From Aquilaria yunnanensis (taxonomy: Eukaryota; Streptophyta; Magnoliopsida; Malvales; Thymelaeaceae), in contig CM077594.1 in NCBI GenBank assembly GCA_039654915.1, positions 89,542,893-89,606,892 of the forward strand: a stretch of 64,000 nt of DNA, given 5' to 3'. Positions 13,006 through 24,719 of the stretch are shown piece after piece. Numbering within the stretch: position 1 is the first letter of the stretch; each line of letters begins with the position of its first letter. The notes under the pieces are model-generated. The model worked only from the letters and a program-made list of their open reading frames with translations. It made no database searches and was not told where the DNA came from. The position numbers and the translations under genes are program-made.

Positions 13006-13014
13006 TTGTAATAA

Positions 13015-14050
13015 GGTTTCTTTCTTTTAAGATATGTGGAACTTAATCCACCCGTCCGACCTTTTTAAGCAACCTGATTGATCAATTTCAATGTGAAGGG
13101 AAAATGTGTTCAAAACTTCTAGTGGTGTGCTAACCTTAGTCTTATAAGGCTTAAAATTAGTTTTCAGACTGTTAGCAACACCAATGAAAGCACTTTTATT
13201 CCATTTTAAATGATTCATCATGTCTTGAATTTGCCTTTTGACTCTATATAAAGCCATTGGTATTGAGTTTGTACCCTGGTTATTAAAATCGCATCATGTC
13301 TTTTACATCTTAAGAAACAAATATTGTCTCAAAATGTAACAAAAAATTCATGCTTATAAAGTTGCAATTTTGTAGGAAAAAATGTAAAAACTTTGGGTTC
13401 TTTCGTCCCCACCTGATTGATCTACAAAACCAATAAAAAACTCGGCTTCGAAAGCCACTTGAGATGGCTTGAACCATCAACTTGAGATGCCAATTCTACA
13501 GTTGACACGTGGCATTAGCCTTCCCTTTTTAGCACATTCAAAGATAATTTTTACACTTGATTTACTAATCATAACCCTAATCTTCTGATATAGTACACTT
13601 GTGCTATGTAGTAGTCAAACCTATAATTTTTTACTACCATGCCAATTTTAAATTTGAAATTAAAAAATCAAATTAAAATTATATTAACACATAATTATCT
13701 CATTTATAATTAACATTGATAATGTTTTCCTCTTCGACATAATTATTAGATTGGTAATCTCATAATAATTTACTCGAATTAATATAATTTTTAGGCAATT
13801 TTTTTTTGGAATTTTTTTTTGAATTTTAAAATGTATTAACATATAATTATCTCATTTATCATTAATACATTGATAATGTTTACCTTTTCAACACTGATAA
13901 TGATTTACTCCAATCATCATAATTATTAGGCAATTTTTTTAAAAAGTATTATTCTAGTGTATATATAGAGGTTATGAGCACATCTCAAGTCCACACCACA
14001 TCTGACACAGATATGAATTTTACCGATTAGAGTTATGCAAGCATACTAAA
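13015..14050. other. AT-rich DNA, nothing firm
   Basis: It holds a 76-codon minus frame at 13027-13257 without recognised motifs and two imperfect copies of a block containing ACATATAATTATCTCATTTA (about 13690 and 13840). A TATATATAG near 13960 could be a promoter element for the relic that follows, but this is weak. Confidence 0.4.
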
Positions 14051-14091
14051 AGCTAACGCTGATACGAAGAAATGTGTTCACTAACTTAAAT

Positions 14092-14660
14092 GAGAAATAG
14101 CTACACTACAAGATGTTTAAAAGGAAAATGAGAAGATGAAATTAGCAATAGTTGAGCTTGAATTAGAGTTGGTATGTTTTTCTCTGTTTCATATCATATT
14201 TTGTTTCCATAAAAGTTCATTTCACTAAACTCTTTTTTTTTTATATTCAGGAAAAGGAAAAATCAAGAACAATAGAGCTAAAGGCCTTAAACATGAAACA
14301 CATGTAACAATTTGAATGGGAAATATCTACAATGCAATATGCTTAGAAGGAAAATGAGAGGATGAAACTAAAAATAGTTGAGCTGAAATTAGAGTTGGTA
14401 TATTTTTCTCAATTTCATATCATTTTTTTTTCATGAAGTTCAGTTCACTAAGATTGCGTTTTTTTCTTGCGAAATAATCTGGTAGAAGAAAAAGCAAGAA
14501 CAATAAAGCTAGAGAACGCAAACATGTTTCCTAACAAAGAACAACCAACAATTGCATTGACAGTTATCAAGTGGAGGCGAATTTATGGATATAATGACTT
14601 TCCTCTAGAATGTAGCCCCAACACTTTAAATGTAGTAATCGTTAGTGAAAAAGATTGACC
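14092..14660 (+). pseudogene. Relic of a coiled-coil gene with tandemly duplicated exons
   Basis: Two copies of the same exon-like block lie about 240 bases apart. The first (about 14120-14172) reads KENEKMKLAIVELELEL and the second (about 14350-14397) reads KENERMKLKIVELKLEL. Each is followed by a GTATGT or GTATAT donor and an intron beginning with a similar T-rich stretch. A following exon appears twice as EKSRTIELKALNM and EKARTIKLENANM. The frame is broken by stops (for example after MKHM). The pattern fits a heptad-type coiled-coil gene that grew by unequal exchange and then decayed. I do not recognise the parent. Confidence 0.5.
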
Positions 14661-14664
14661 AATT

Positions 14665-15640
14665 GAAGATAATGGAGGAACAAACTAAACACCCTTTATG
14701 TTTTCAAATTTTTTTGTTTTATTTGTTAGGTTTAAGTCACTACTCCATTATTTTTTAGGTTTAGATTACTTCTTTCTTATTATGTTATCATTAATTTATT
14801 TTTTCTTGGCATTATAAAAAAATATTTATTTGGTGAATTCGATTTTTATAATATTTGAAATTTAAAACTCAAATTTTGATTGCTTACAATTTTTTACCTC
14901 GCATAGACAATCACCTTGCAAGTCATGATCATAAAATTAAATCAGTAGGTTCAAATCTGAAATCCTAGCTGAATAAAAGTCATACACAAAATACACAAAA
15001 TTGAATTAATAAAGATCACTGAAAAAAAAAGGGATTTTGGCTCCCAGTAGAAAATATGCCTATATGTGTGCTAGAATTAAAACTAAATCAAATTTCTTAT
15101 CATAAACATTATGCATATAAAATATCTTTCATAGGTTTCTTAAAAGCCAATTTAATAATCACAAAACTCTAAGAAGCCTGATTAATCCGATATCCGTATT
15201 AACCCAAGTAAAACAATTATAAAAAACTACTATTTGATTTGCTACTATAATTTGAAAACAAAGCCAATAATGGTGTTACTTTTGATAATTGTGTCAACTT
15301 TTGATATAGAAAATATCCAATTAGAAATTAGATATAAAATTTAAAATACAATAGATATTACAATTTGATCTCGATTTCAAATTAGATATCAATTTGAAGA
15401 TATTACAGTTTTATCTCTAAGGATAAAATACATAATTTGATAATATTAGAGAGATGATTAGATGATTACTTAAAAAATAATCTTGCCTATGCAAATCTTT
15501 ACAATTAAAGTACATATAGGCTTTTTAAATTCATAAAGTTTAAGTAAGTGATAAATATGTAATCAAAATGTAATTCCAACACACTAATCTACACTTATAA
15601 ATTCACCCATCATAATTTCAAATCCTACCATTAGCTCCAG
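14665..15640. other. AT-rich DNA, no feature seen
   Basis: No open frame of note, no recognisable repeat ends and no RNA gene were seen. Confidence 0.5.
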
Positions 15641-15641
15641 A

Positions 15642-16660
15642 TTTCAAGAGCGGAACACGAATATCTTATTTTTTACATTCAACTTTTATTTTCTAATCTC
15701 TTCAACTAACAATTATTTATTGTTTTACTGGCAACGCAATCAAATTCAATATATAAGCAAGAATTGCCTGATTTCAAGAGTATGAATATCTTATTTTTAA
15801 CATTTAACTTTTATTTTCTAATTACTTCAACTAACAATCATTTGTTTATTATTTTATTGGTAGTACAATTAAATTGAATATATAAGCAAAAATCGCCAGA
15901 TTTCGATAGGAAAGTATCTTATTTTTTACATTCAACTTTTATTTTCTAATCACTTCAACTAACAATCATTTGTCTATTATTTTATTGGCAGCACAATGAA
16001 ATTCAATATACAGGCAAAAATCGCTAAATTTCAAGAGCAAAAATATCTTATTTTTTTACATTCAACTTTTATTTTTTAATCACTTCAATTAACAATCACT
16101 TCTCTATTGTTTTAACAGCAGCACAATCAAATTTAATATATAAGCAAGAATTACCATATTTCAAAAGTACGAATATTTTATTTTTTACATATAATTTTTT
16201 TTCTAATTACATCAATAAACAATCAGTTGTTTATTGCTTTACTTGCAACATAATCATATTCAATGCAAAAGCAAGAATCACCGGTCATTTTTAAAAAAAC
16301 AAGTTTGTTTGATTAATCATCATAATTGAGGTTAGTTTTATATTTCAAAATATTACTTCAAAAAAAATGCATTCAAATTTATGCAACTTTGTAAATCAGG
16401 TTTTACTCATGTTTTAATATAAATATAGAGCTATGTTAATTAATTTTTACTCATGTTTTATGAAAATACCAAATTAATGAACATGAATTTTTAAAAATTT
16501 TACAACATGGCATAATTTTGTTCCATATTTCAAGTGTATGAATATCTTATTTTATATATATAATTTTTTTTTTCTAATCACATCAACAAACAACAATCTA
16601 TCCATTGTTTTGCTGGTAGCACAATCAAATTCAATATACAAGGAATAATCACTTGCCATT
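15642..16660 (+). repeat. Tandem repeat, ~128-bp unit, five copies plus one detached copy
   Basis: Units start with ATTTCAAGAG-like sequence, contain GAATATCTTATTTTT and ACTTTTATTTTCTAATC, and close with an ATATAAGCAAGAAT-like segment. The ATATCTTA landmark recurs near 15661, 15786, 15914, 16042 and 16172, giving a 125-130 bp period. A sixth copy near 16541 follows a longer spacer. That spacer's own block (GAGGTTAGTTTTAT followed by a TTTCAAA-ATT stretch, about 16330) recurs after the sixth copy (about 16700), giving a higher-order arrangement. Confidence 0.8.
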
Positions 16661-16779
16661 TTTTTTCAAAGAACGGGTTTATTTGGTCAGTCTTTATTAT
16701 CGAGGTTAGTTTTATGTTTCAAAGTATTCCTTGTAAAAGAAAACATGCAAATCTATGTAATTCTATGAATCAGTTCTTT

Positions 16780-18750
16780 CTTATGTCTATAAAAATCTTA
16801 TAACAAAAAAATAAAATAAAATCAATATTAAAAAATTAAGAGAAGTATTGCTACATCAGACCCAAACAATGTGTCTGAGGAAGTTCTTTTTTACGTTATT
16901 GCATTTGTAAAAGTTATAGTGTATTGATTCAAGATCAAGTAAACAATGGGAATGTGTCTGCATAAATTGATTTTTAACTTTCAAAATAAATATTTCATAT
17001 GAATTGATAAATATGTTGAAGATACATAATATGATTGAGCATATTTTGGTAATTTTATTATTACTAGTTTAATGACAATATTTCTCGTGTTAAGATTTGA
17101 ATATCATTTGAATATTTTATTATTTTTGGAAACTTAAAAACAAATGGAATCATATTACATCACTGAGTATATATATATATTTTTAAATTTTTAGTTTATT
17201 GTAATTTTTTTAGTAATATTTTTATAACATTTAAATATTTATACATTTCAAAAACTCGATACAATTTTTAATCTCGTGGCAATGTCGGGTATATAAACTA
17301 GTTGTAAATAGAGAATATAAGTGACATAGAAGCCTGAATTTGAATGGCCTTATGTTTATAGCCCAAACTCTAAATTTTTTTTTTTCTATTGCACCTATGT
17401 GTGAAGAGAAAATAGCAATAGTTGCTCGTCCCTTTCATGTCTTGTTGCTACTATGTTTCATCAAACAACAAGAGTTTATTTTTTATACATGGTGCGACAT
17501 GTTAACAAAGGCATATGTTTTGCTTTTTCAAAGCAGATGTAGCAAAGCTACTACTGCAAAGCTTTAGTAGAATTGATTACGGAGTTGTTGAAGCTACCCT
17601 AATGGCCCTTAGGGCATTGCTAATACTTATCTTCCTCTCTCCCTTGAGAAAAAAAAATTCTCTTTTAGTCCGCAAATGCTTGCATTCGAATTTAGCCGTC
17701 TATGTTTTTTCTCTTTGAGTTTGTAGTGGCTACGCACATGTTTTCTTTCTTTTTGGTCAGCTGCTTTTCTTGATTCTCATTCTTTTCAATTCCAACTTTC
17801 TCCAAAAAAGAAAAAAAATTAAACTCCAACAACTAAACCTCAAAAAAGCAATCAATTTGTGTCTCATTATCACAGAAACACCAAATGTTATCCATTTTCC
17901 AAAAATGAACATTCAAGATATCTTAAAAAATATTCAACTTCTAATTGAATTGACATCACATTTAAATCCTAATTTTTATGTTATATGTATATCTTATCAA
18001 ATTTGTTTTTTTGATGGAATCATATCACACTTCTTTATTATATATATTAGTCTATTAGTAAATGAAATTGTTGTGAAAAGAAGCATTAAGAAACATTTAG
18101 ATGGTTGTGTATTTTTATATTTTTCTAAAGACTTTTGGTAGAGTCCAACAATTTTATACTTTTTTACAACTTTATGTGTAAAAACACTAAAATAATTCTA
18201 AGTAAAATCATGACTTTGATAATCTTCATTTGCATACACCATAGAAAGAAGAAACTCAAAGAATATTTGTCACCTAAAACATTTTTCAGAAAAATTTTAC
18301 ATGGATTGAAATAGGGTATCAAGCCAAGTGTAGTGCCGTAAGAAATTGAAAAACTTTTGAATAAAAAAAAACCCTTAAACTTCAAACATTTACGGTAAAA
18401 AAACACAAACTTCATGTGGACAAATCCTTGTCTCCAAGGAATCATGTATTCAAAGTGAAACCAATACAATTTGAGGTCTTTACAAAATACCAGTCATGTT
18501 GTTCACCAAAGTTGACCATTATTTTGTACCAAAATAATAAATTATAGTGCAGACAAAAAATGAAGCACACTTCAATTCTTGAAAAAAATAATAGGAATTT
18601 TGGGTATATAGAAGTGAGGCAAGGGGTGAGTAGAAGATTAGACCATGTACCTCCTTGTGACAACCATTAGGCCAAGGCTTTAATTGTTATAGAAGAAGTT
18701 GGAATTGATTTCAACTCATGTGATGATCAAGAAAATAATTAAAGTTTCCA
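16780..18750. other. AT-rich DNA with several short frames, no supported gene
   Basis: Frames such as 17340-17567, 17770-18141 and 18164-18469 are low-complexity, rich in Ile, Phe, Leu and Asn, and show no motif. I treat them as chance. Confidence 0.5.
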
Positions 18751-18784
18751 CTATTCAAAAGCTTGTTCATGTTGGCACTCTCGC

Positions 18785-19560
18785 AAAATTTATGTTGGCA
18801 CTATTGCCGTCGAAATTTGCTTCTTTCTTATTGTACTCTTTGATTTTTTCCTTCAAAACTTTGTATTCATGCTTCATCTCCTTGGTATGAGACTAGATTA
18901 GTAGTTTCAATGTTACTATCCTATCACTCAACTTACTCTTAAACCATTTAATCCAAAAAAATGACTAATTTTTATCTGATCACCTATTGTTAGGACCAAT
19001 CTCAAAAGCCTTCCTTATGTCAAACTCTACCAAATCTAAGTCTACCAGCTGAGTGTATGCTCGATCCCTTTTGTACAAGGCTTTCAGATTTCTATTGCCT
19101 TCATCTAACACCTGCATAAACAAAGAAAAAAGAAAATCTTGCTTGATTTCCCTTATTGAGTGAAGAACTAGACCAAGATATCAAGACATGTGTATTCTCA
19201 AGTTATTCCCATCAACCTTGGTTAACAACTTCACAGCTTGTTTATAATCTTTCAATTGAGATTGTAAGTAATATTTAATGCCTTGGTCTGCTTTTTCTTC
19301 TCTTTATTGGAGGAAAGAATCATACTGGACATATTTAACAACCTGGATTGGTGATAATTCATTAGATCATAGGGGAATAATTGGTGATGTACCTATAAAA
19401 CAAGCCAAGTTGTAAGAGCATTGCTCACCTTCTCATATCTCTTGGAAGCTATTGTGTATTTACCGGCTTTAAACAAAACATTTCCCTCTTTCTTATCTTG
19501 ATGCTAATGTACACCTTGACCCCTCCTTATTTTTCTCCAATCCTTTTTCCTCTCACCATC
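18785..19560 (-). pseudogene. FKBP62/ROF-like immunophilin relic (TPR region)
   Basis: Minus-strand pieces line up in order with the C-terminal TPR part of plant FKBP62/65 proteins. They are EGNVLFKAGKYTIASKRYEK (about 19430-19500), VVKYVQYDSSF (about 19310-19340), SQLKDYKQAVKLLTKV (about 19210-19260), then ALYKRDRAYTQLVDLDLVEF and KAFEIGPNNR (about 18985-19085), and finally EMKHEYKVLKEKIKEYNKKE (about 18825-18885). Introns separate some pieces, so this came from genomic DNA and not from a processed mRNA. Stops and frame changes occur between the pieces. The peptidyl-prolyl isomerase domains that should lie upstream (higher coordinates) were not found; next to it lies a U2AF65 fragment instead. 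The assignment rests on remembered family sequence. Confidence 0.72.
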
Positions 19561-19564
19561 CAAA

Positions 19565-21140
19565 AATGTGCCATTGAAATACACCTTAAACACACACACA
19601 CACACACAAATACATATATACATCTACATAATACAGCGAGCAACAGAGTCATTTGTTTAGATTGATTCATAATAAATGCTCAAGATGCAATTAACAATCC
19701 CAAGTTACATTCCTGAGTTTAATCTTCATCAAGTAAATAATGGCCCTTAGTAAAGGGCTAACTTTATGTTCTCATGAAAATGCATCCATCTTTCTTGTAG
19801 GCCAGTTTTTCCTATCCATTTAAAATTTGGGTAAATTATTGGGCTCGGGAAAATTATTGGCCTTGGTATAAATTATATATTATGGTTTTATCTATAACTT
19901 CATTTTTATTTAGGATAACATAACATGCATCTGAAATCGTATTAACCAAATTAATCAAATGACGGCAAGGGTAGACTTTAAAAAGCAAAAGCTCTAGCTA
20001 AAAATGTAACACCATTCCTCTTATAAAAAGTAGCAGTTTATCATATTCCAAGATATAAATTTAACAATTTAAGCAACTTTTCACACAATTTTATAGGCTT
20101 TTAACTAAGGGACACCCACTTGGAATATGAGTTTAATTTACTGGCCCTTGTTCTCCTTTAAGATGAGCTATAGGTTTGTCCTCTATAAATATATTTTGTC
20201 CAATTGAGAAAGCAATAGTTGCAGGCATTAATGTAATATCAAGAAATAAAAAAAAACATATAACGAATTTTGTTCCTATAGATGATTAGATAACATGATA
20301 AAAACTTTGTTGATAAAGAAACTGAATGCTATAGTCCTTTTTTTCTCAAATTTCAGTTAAGCATATTTGATAAATTAAAGATACATCTTTCATGTTCTTC
20401 ACAATTATGTATTTTCCTACAAAAGATGTAGTCCCTACTGCCTCATTATGAGCATATTTCCTATGACTAATTGAGGTGTTGTCTCTTTTCTATGCTTTTT
20501 CACATATTTCCAAGAAAAATTTAAGCATGAAGGAGAAAAGGGGGTATTGAAATGCTAAAAGCAAATTGAAATTGCAAAGAAACAAAGCAAGTTACAATTA
20601 AGTGGCATGTCTTATGCTTGAGCTCGGATGAAAACATCTCTTACCTGCAACACTTGTCTTCAGTCCTGTAACTGTAACAACACTCATTTCCTTAAGTTGC
20701 CTTTAAGTTTAGTATCAGTCCCCAATTATTTCAATCACCTTTTTAAGAACCAGATCATGTGAGTTGTGCTCGTATTTGTGTTTTTTTTACTAAATTTCTC
20801 ATTTAGTATGGGGAAAAGGAAGTGGGAGTGAACTATAAGTCAATAGAGCTCATGCAAGATTAAAAAGGCCGAAATTGATGACTTTTGAAATATGCTAAGC
20901 AATCAAACTGGATACAATTCAATGTTAATATACAATACAAAAACAATTGTACACTATATGTGTGTGTGTGTCTGTAGAAAGAGAGAGGGAGTTCAGTTGG
21001 AGGAAGAAGCACCATAGAATGCTGGATAAATATAATACCAAATTTTTGTCATGCCATACTTGGCATTATATTGAACAGTCCTTAACCATACAAAAACAAT
21101 AGAAGGTAATGATGGATGGGAAAGTTTAAATTTCTGGTAC
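19565..21140. other. Undefined DNA between the two captured gene relics
   Basis: AT-rich, with an (AC)n run at about 19590-19610. No third gene fragment could be identified with confidence. Confidence 0.4.
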
Positions 21141-21535
21141 CTGAAATATAATCCCATCTAAAACCATAGTATTATTAGCTTTTTTGACAGTTTTCATTTC
21201 AACAAAAGCAAATTTCTTGTCATAATTCAGGCAAACATTCACAATAACTTCATCTATAGATTTGAATCTAACATATGATAAGTCCATCTAAGCTTAACAA
21301 AAATGCCAAGTAGTTACATACTTGGACTAGTTGGGTACCTTTAATAGTGACCATACTTGGCTTAAAAAGGCCATAATTCTTTGTTTCAGAATGAAATTAA
21401 CCTATCTGATCCTGTTACAATAGCTTGACATACTTATGATGTGTATCATTAACCAATAAATACCAGTTCATTTGCCAAAGGAAGAAGACCACCACCATAT
21501 ACATAGTGAGCATGCCTTGTGGCCTCTAAATCAAC
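21141..21535 (-). pseudogene. U2AF65-like splicing-factor relic (first RRM)
   Basis: Two exon-like pieces on the minus strand. Piece 1 (about 21480-21535) reads ATRHAHYVYGGGLLPLANE, which matches the start of the first RNA-recognition motif of plant U2AF65 (ATRHARRVYVGGLPPTANE-like). Piece 2 (about 21141-21260) reads NVCLNYDKKFAFVEMKTV followed by NTMVLDGIIF, the RNP-1 half of the same RRM, and ends in FQ before a GT. The rest of the gene is missing or beyond recognition. A weak splice-bounded piece near 20655-20675 could be a further remnant, but this is not secure. Confidence 0.7.
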
Positions 21536-22125
21536 ACTATAAATTTATAGATAGGACTAGAACATAAAATCATGATTTTCATTCAAACAAAAACATAATC
21601 CATAATTTTTTTTTGCATTTACTAGTTCAGTCTCAAAAAATGAACACACAAGCTTATAACCAAGGGATTGCAGTTTATCTATTTTGCTTTCCTCAGCAAG
21701 TCTTTAGCATTGTGCCAGATCAAATTAAATATAAACGGATATGAACTAAAATTGTGAGCATGCACTAAAATCACAAAAATTAAAACTAAAATCAAAGCAA
21801 AGAAAAATTACTCAAAACAAAACTGAACCAACTTAACTTCTTAGAAAATCCACACTTCCACAAATTTCCTTAGATTATCTAACACCATAAAAAATTAATT
21901 TTTTTTAATGTCTTTCATCCCACCGTTTTATTGCCTTCAACAAAACATCAACAGGTAACCTTGATGGCAATAGTAGCAACTCTAGCTAAATTTTGCTTCA
22001 CATTTTCAGATGAAATAAAATCTTATCATAAAGTACCACAAGTACAATTATACAAAGGCTACCAATTAACAATTTTTGAATGGTGACTTCTTAACCTAGT
22101 GCGGCTGGCATTACTAGAAAAAATA

Positions 22126-22730
22126 CATTTAACGATGGCCAGCCATCACTAATGTGGCAATAGTGACGGCTAATATGTCCGTTTCTAAATCATTCACCGT
22201 TAATTTCTTAGTGACGGCTGCTGTTGCTAACTAATGACAATTGACCTTTACAATACTGATAGTTACTTATTTACCGGCACCGGCATTAGTTGGAAAGTTA
22301 GTGACAGTTAGCCGTAAATAAATTAGTGAAGGCTGACCGTTGCTAAAACTTAGCGAGGGCTGACCGCTGCTAGTTCGCAATGGCCAATTTGTGAAGGTTA
22401 GCTGCCACAACTTTGTGACAGTTAGCCTTCGCTATGTTATGAAGATTGCCTGTCGCAACTTTGTGATAGTTAACCGTTGCTAGTTTAAGAAGGTTGGTCA
22501 TTGAAACTTTGTGACGGTTAGCCTTCGCTATGTTGTGAAGATTGCTAGTCACTATTTTACAAAAGGTTAGTTCTCGCAACTTTGTGATTGTTAGCCTTCG
22601 CTATTTATGACGGCTTACCGTCGCTAATTAGCGACAAGTGAACGTCATAAATTTGCGACAGTTAGCCGTCGCTACTTTCTGACTTCTAGCCATTGCTAAC
22701 TTGTGACTGATGGCTTTCACTAGTTTGTTA
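22126..22730 (+). repeat. Left subterminal palindromic array of the CACTA element
   Basis: Many diverged copies of short units such as TTAGTGACGGCT, TTAGCCGTCGCTA and GTGACAGTTAGCC in both orientations. Open frames through it (for example 22370-22579 on the minus strand) are repeat artefacts. Such arrays are the usual binding sites of the TNPA-type protein. Confidence 0.82.
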
Positions 22731-23181
22731 TTCTAGATTTGTGATAGTAGTCTGTGATTGTTTGTTAATTCTGGACGTCGCTTGTTTTTTACGCATAGCT
22801 TTCACTAGTTTATCCAAACACATCCAACAACCATAAACATAAGTACTTCCCATTAATTCAAAATAATTCCAATAGCCATAAATATAAGTACTTCCCATTA
22901 ATCCAAAATAAGATTTATACAATTCATATGGCATTTGACATTTATAACGCATACAATGTCAGAATGTCTGGTGCCAGAAACCTATTCTTAACTATAATAG
23001 GCCAAATACATTTGAGACAATACTACCCTAATGTCACCCAGTTTTGAGAGGAATAAAACCTAACCATTAGACTCTGGTGTAGCTGGTGGGGTCTTTCCAA
23101 TTGCTTGCCAAAAGGATGCCATTTGCTCATGGTGTCTGTGCTTTATTTATGCAACAGTGCTGGCTAACTGATCTTGGTATT

Positions 23182-24588
23182 TGTTGGGTTTTGGGAGCCA
23201 AACAAACGTAGCGAAATTTAACTGAAACCCTTTAGGATCCAAGTGAAACGGGGTAAACCGGGTGTTCGAAAATTTTTATTCCTAATTTTCGGTTGAGATC
23301 TCTCACCCAACTATAGAGTCAAATTACAAAACTTGAACAGTTGACGTGTTTAAGCTCTCTATGGTATCCAGATGAGCCTCTCGGGATCACCACGCTTCCA
23401 CCATGTCCCAACAGATGCGTTTCTCTTGCGTTCATAGTGCTAGCTTGCGTCCTCCAAGGAATTGCAAGAGAAGAGTGCGGTTGTCCTTTTGGGAGGCTAG
23501 GGCAAGAAGCTTCGAATTTCTCACTAAAAGTTGTATTTATAGTGAGACTCAACTTCCAGGCCTAATGGGTTTCAAAGCCCTAATCCAATTAGGCTTTAAT
23601 TTCAGGCTTAATAATAGCTCAACTTTTGGCCCATTATTAATACGAAATTATTGTGAAATCATAACCTAAATAATTAGCCCATGCATTCTAATGATCCAAA
23701 TAGCTCTATGTGTGCGACCCAATAGGCTCTTACCACGTTGCCAATGATCATAAATCACATTTATGATCATAAGCAATGAACGGTGTCTAGCAACAGATCA
23801 TTGCTACCCAAGTGACAAGATTGTCGGTGATTCGATTAAACCTTTATGATCATTATCGATATATGTCATTGTCCCTTTGTCCAAGATATCAAGACCGAGC
23901 ACGAGACATGGGATATGTCACTCTCGTATAGCCCAATCTTTGGTTTATTGATTACCGAGTAGACCAACTTAAACTGATGACATTGGTATCATATATCAAC
24001 TCATCTGAGTATGACCATGCATTTTTCTAAGTCTTACTCTATCAAAGGGCCCAAAGATATCACTCCCGTTACATAGGAAGGACAAATCTCATCTTGATCA
24101 TACAAATCCCTTCCCATGATATATGACATACCTAATGACCTCCTTCAAGTTCACTCAGTTACAAGTAACAAAGGAAAGTACCAAAGTATGTGACTCACAT
24201 GTAGGGAACCTTGATGACCTTAGGTCAAAGGACTACATATACCATGATCACTATGAGAATCACTTATGACACTCATATAACGATCCATGTAGTGTTCTCA
24301 TGGTGGTTCGGTCAAGTACACAAGTTCTCCAACTTGTACCCATATTAAGACTACATATCTCATATTAGTCTTTACATATGCTAGTCGTTATGTATTATTG
24401 CAACCCGCTCCACTAGACCAGGGACATTTGAGAATATCATCATTCTAGGGTTACAATTATGTTTATTACGTTACGCAGAAACAAAATAACAAACATAATT
24501 GCTGGATTAATACTTTAATAAAATATCATGACTCAATGTGCAAAAAATACAATCATCTCATGATTGGCTTTTGGGCATAACACTAACA
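23182..24588. mobile_element. Solo LTR of a retrotransposon (1407 bp)
   Basis: Starts TGTTGGGTTTTGGG and ends CACTAACA (TG...CA with near-perfect short inverted ends). It is flanked by the perfect 5-bp duplication GTATT (23177-23181 and 24589-24593). No internal region is present, so it is a solo LTR left by recombination between two LTRs. The family is not certain; a Copia-type LTR is likely. It interrupts the C-terminal end of the TNPA-like gene. Confidence 0.9.
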
Positions 24589-24719
24589 GTATTGGTGCTC
24601 CATCTGTGAAGTCCATTTATCCATGTCCTCTTGTGCTTGTGTCTGAAGCTGGGTCATTCTATCTAAGACCCTTTCCTTCACCTGACGGTTAACTCCCTGT
24701 TGGAATTGAGCTATTTGGG

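Noticed and set aside
17770..18141. 123-codon plus frame
   Set aside because: Ile/Phe/Asn/Lys-rich translation of AT-rich DNA without domain or motif.
22126..22730. Regularly spaced short repeats looking CRISPR-like
   Set aside because: The units are diverged, occur in both orientations without unique spacers and sit at the end of a CACTA element; they are subterminal transposase-binding repeats in a plant genome.
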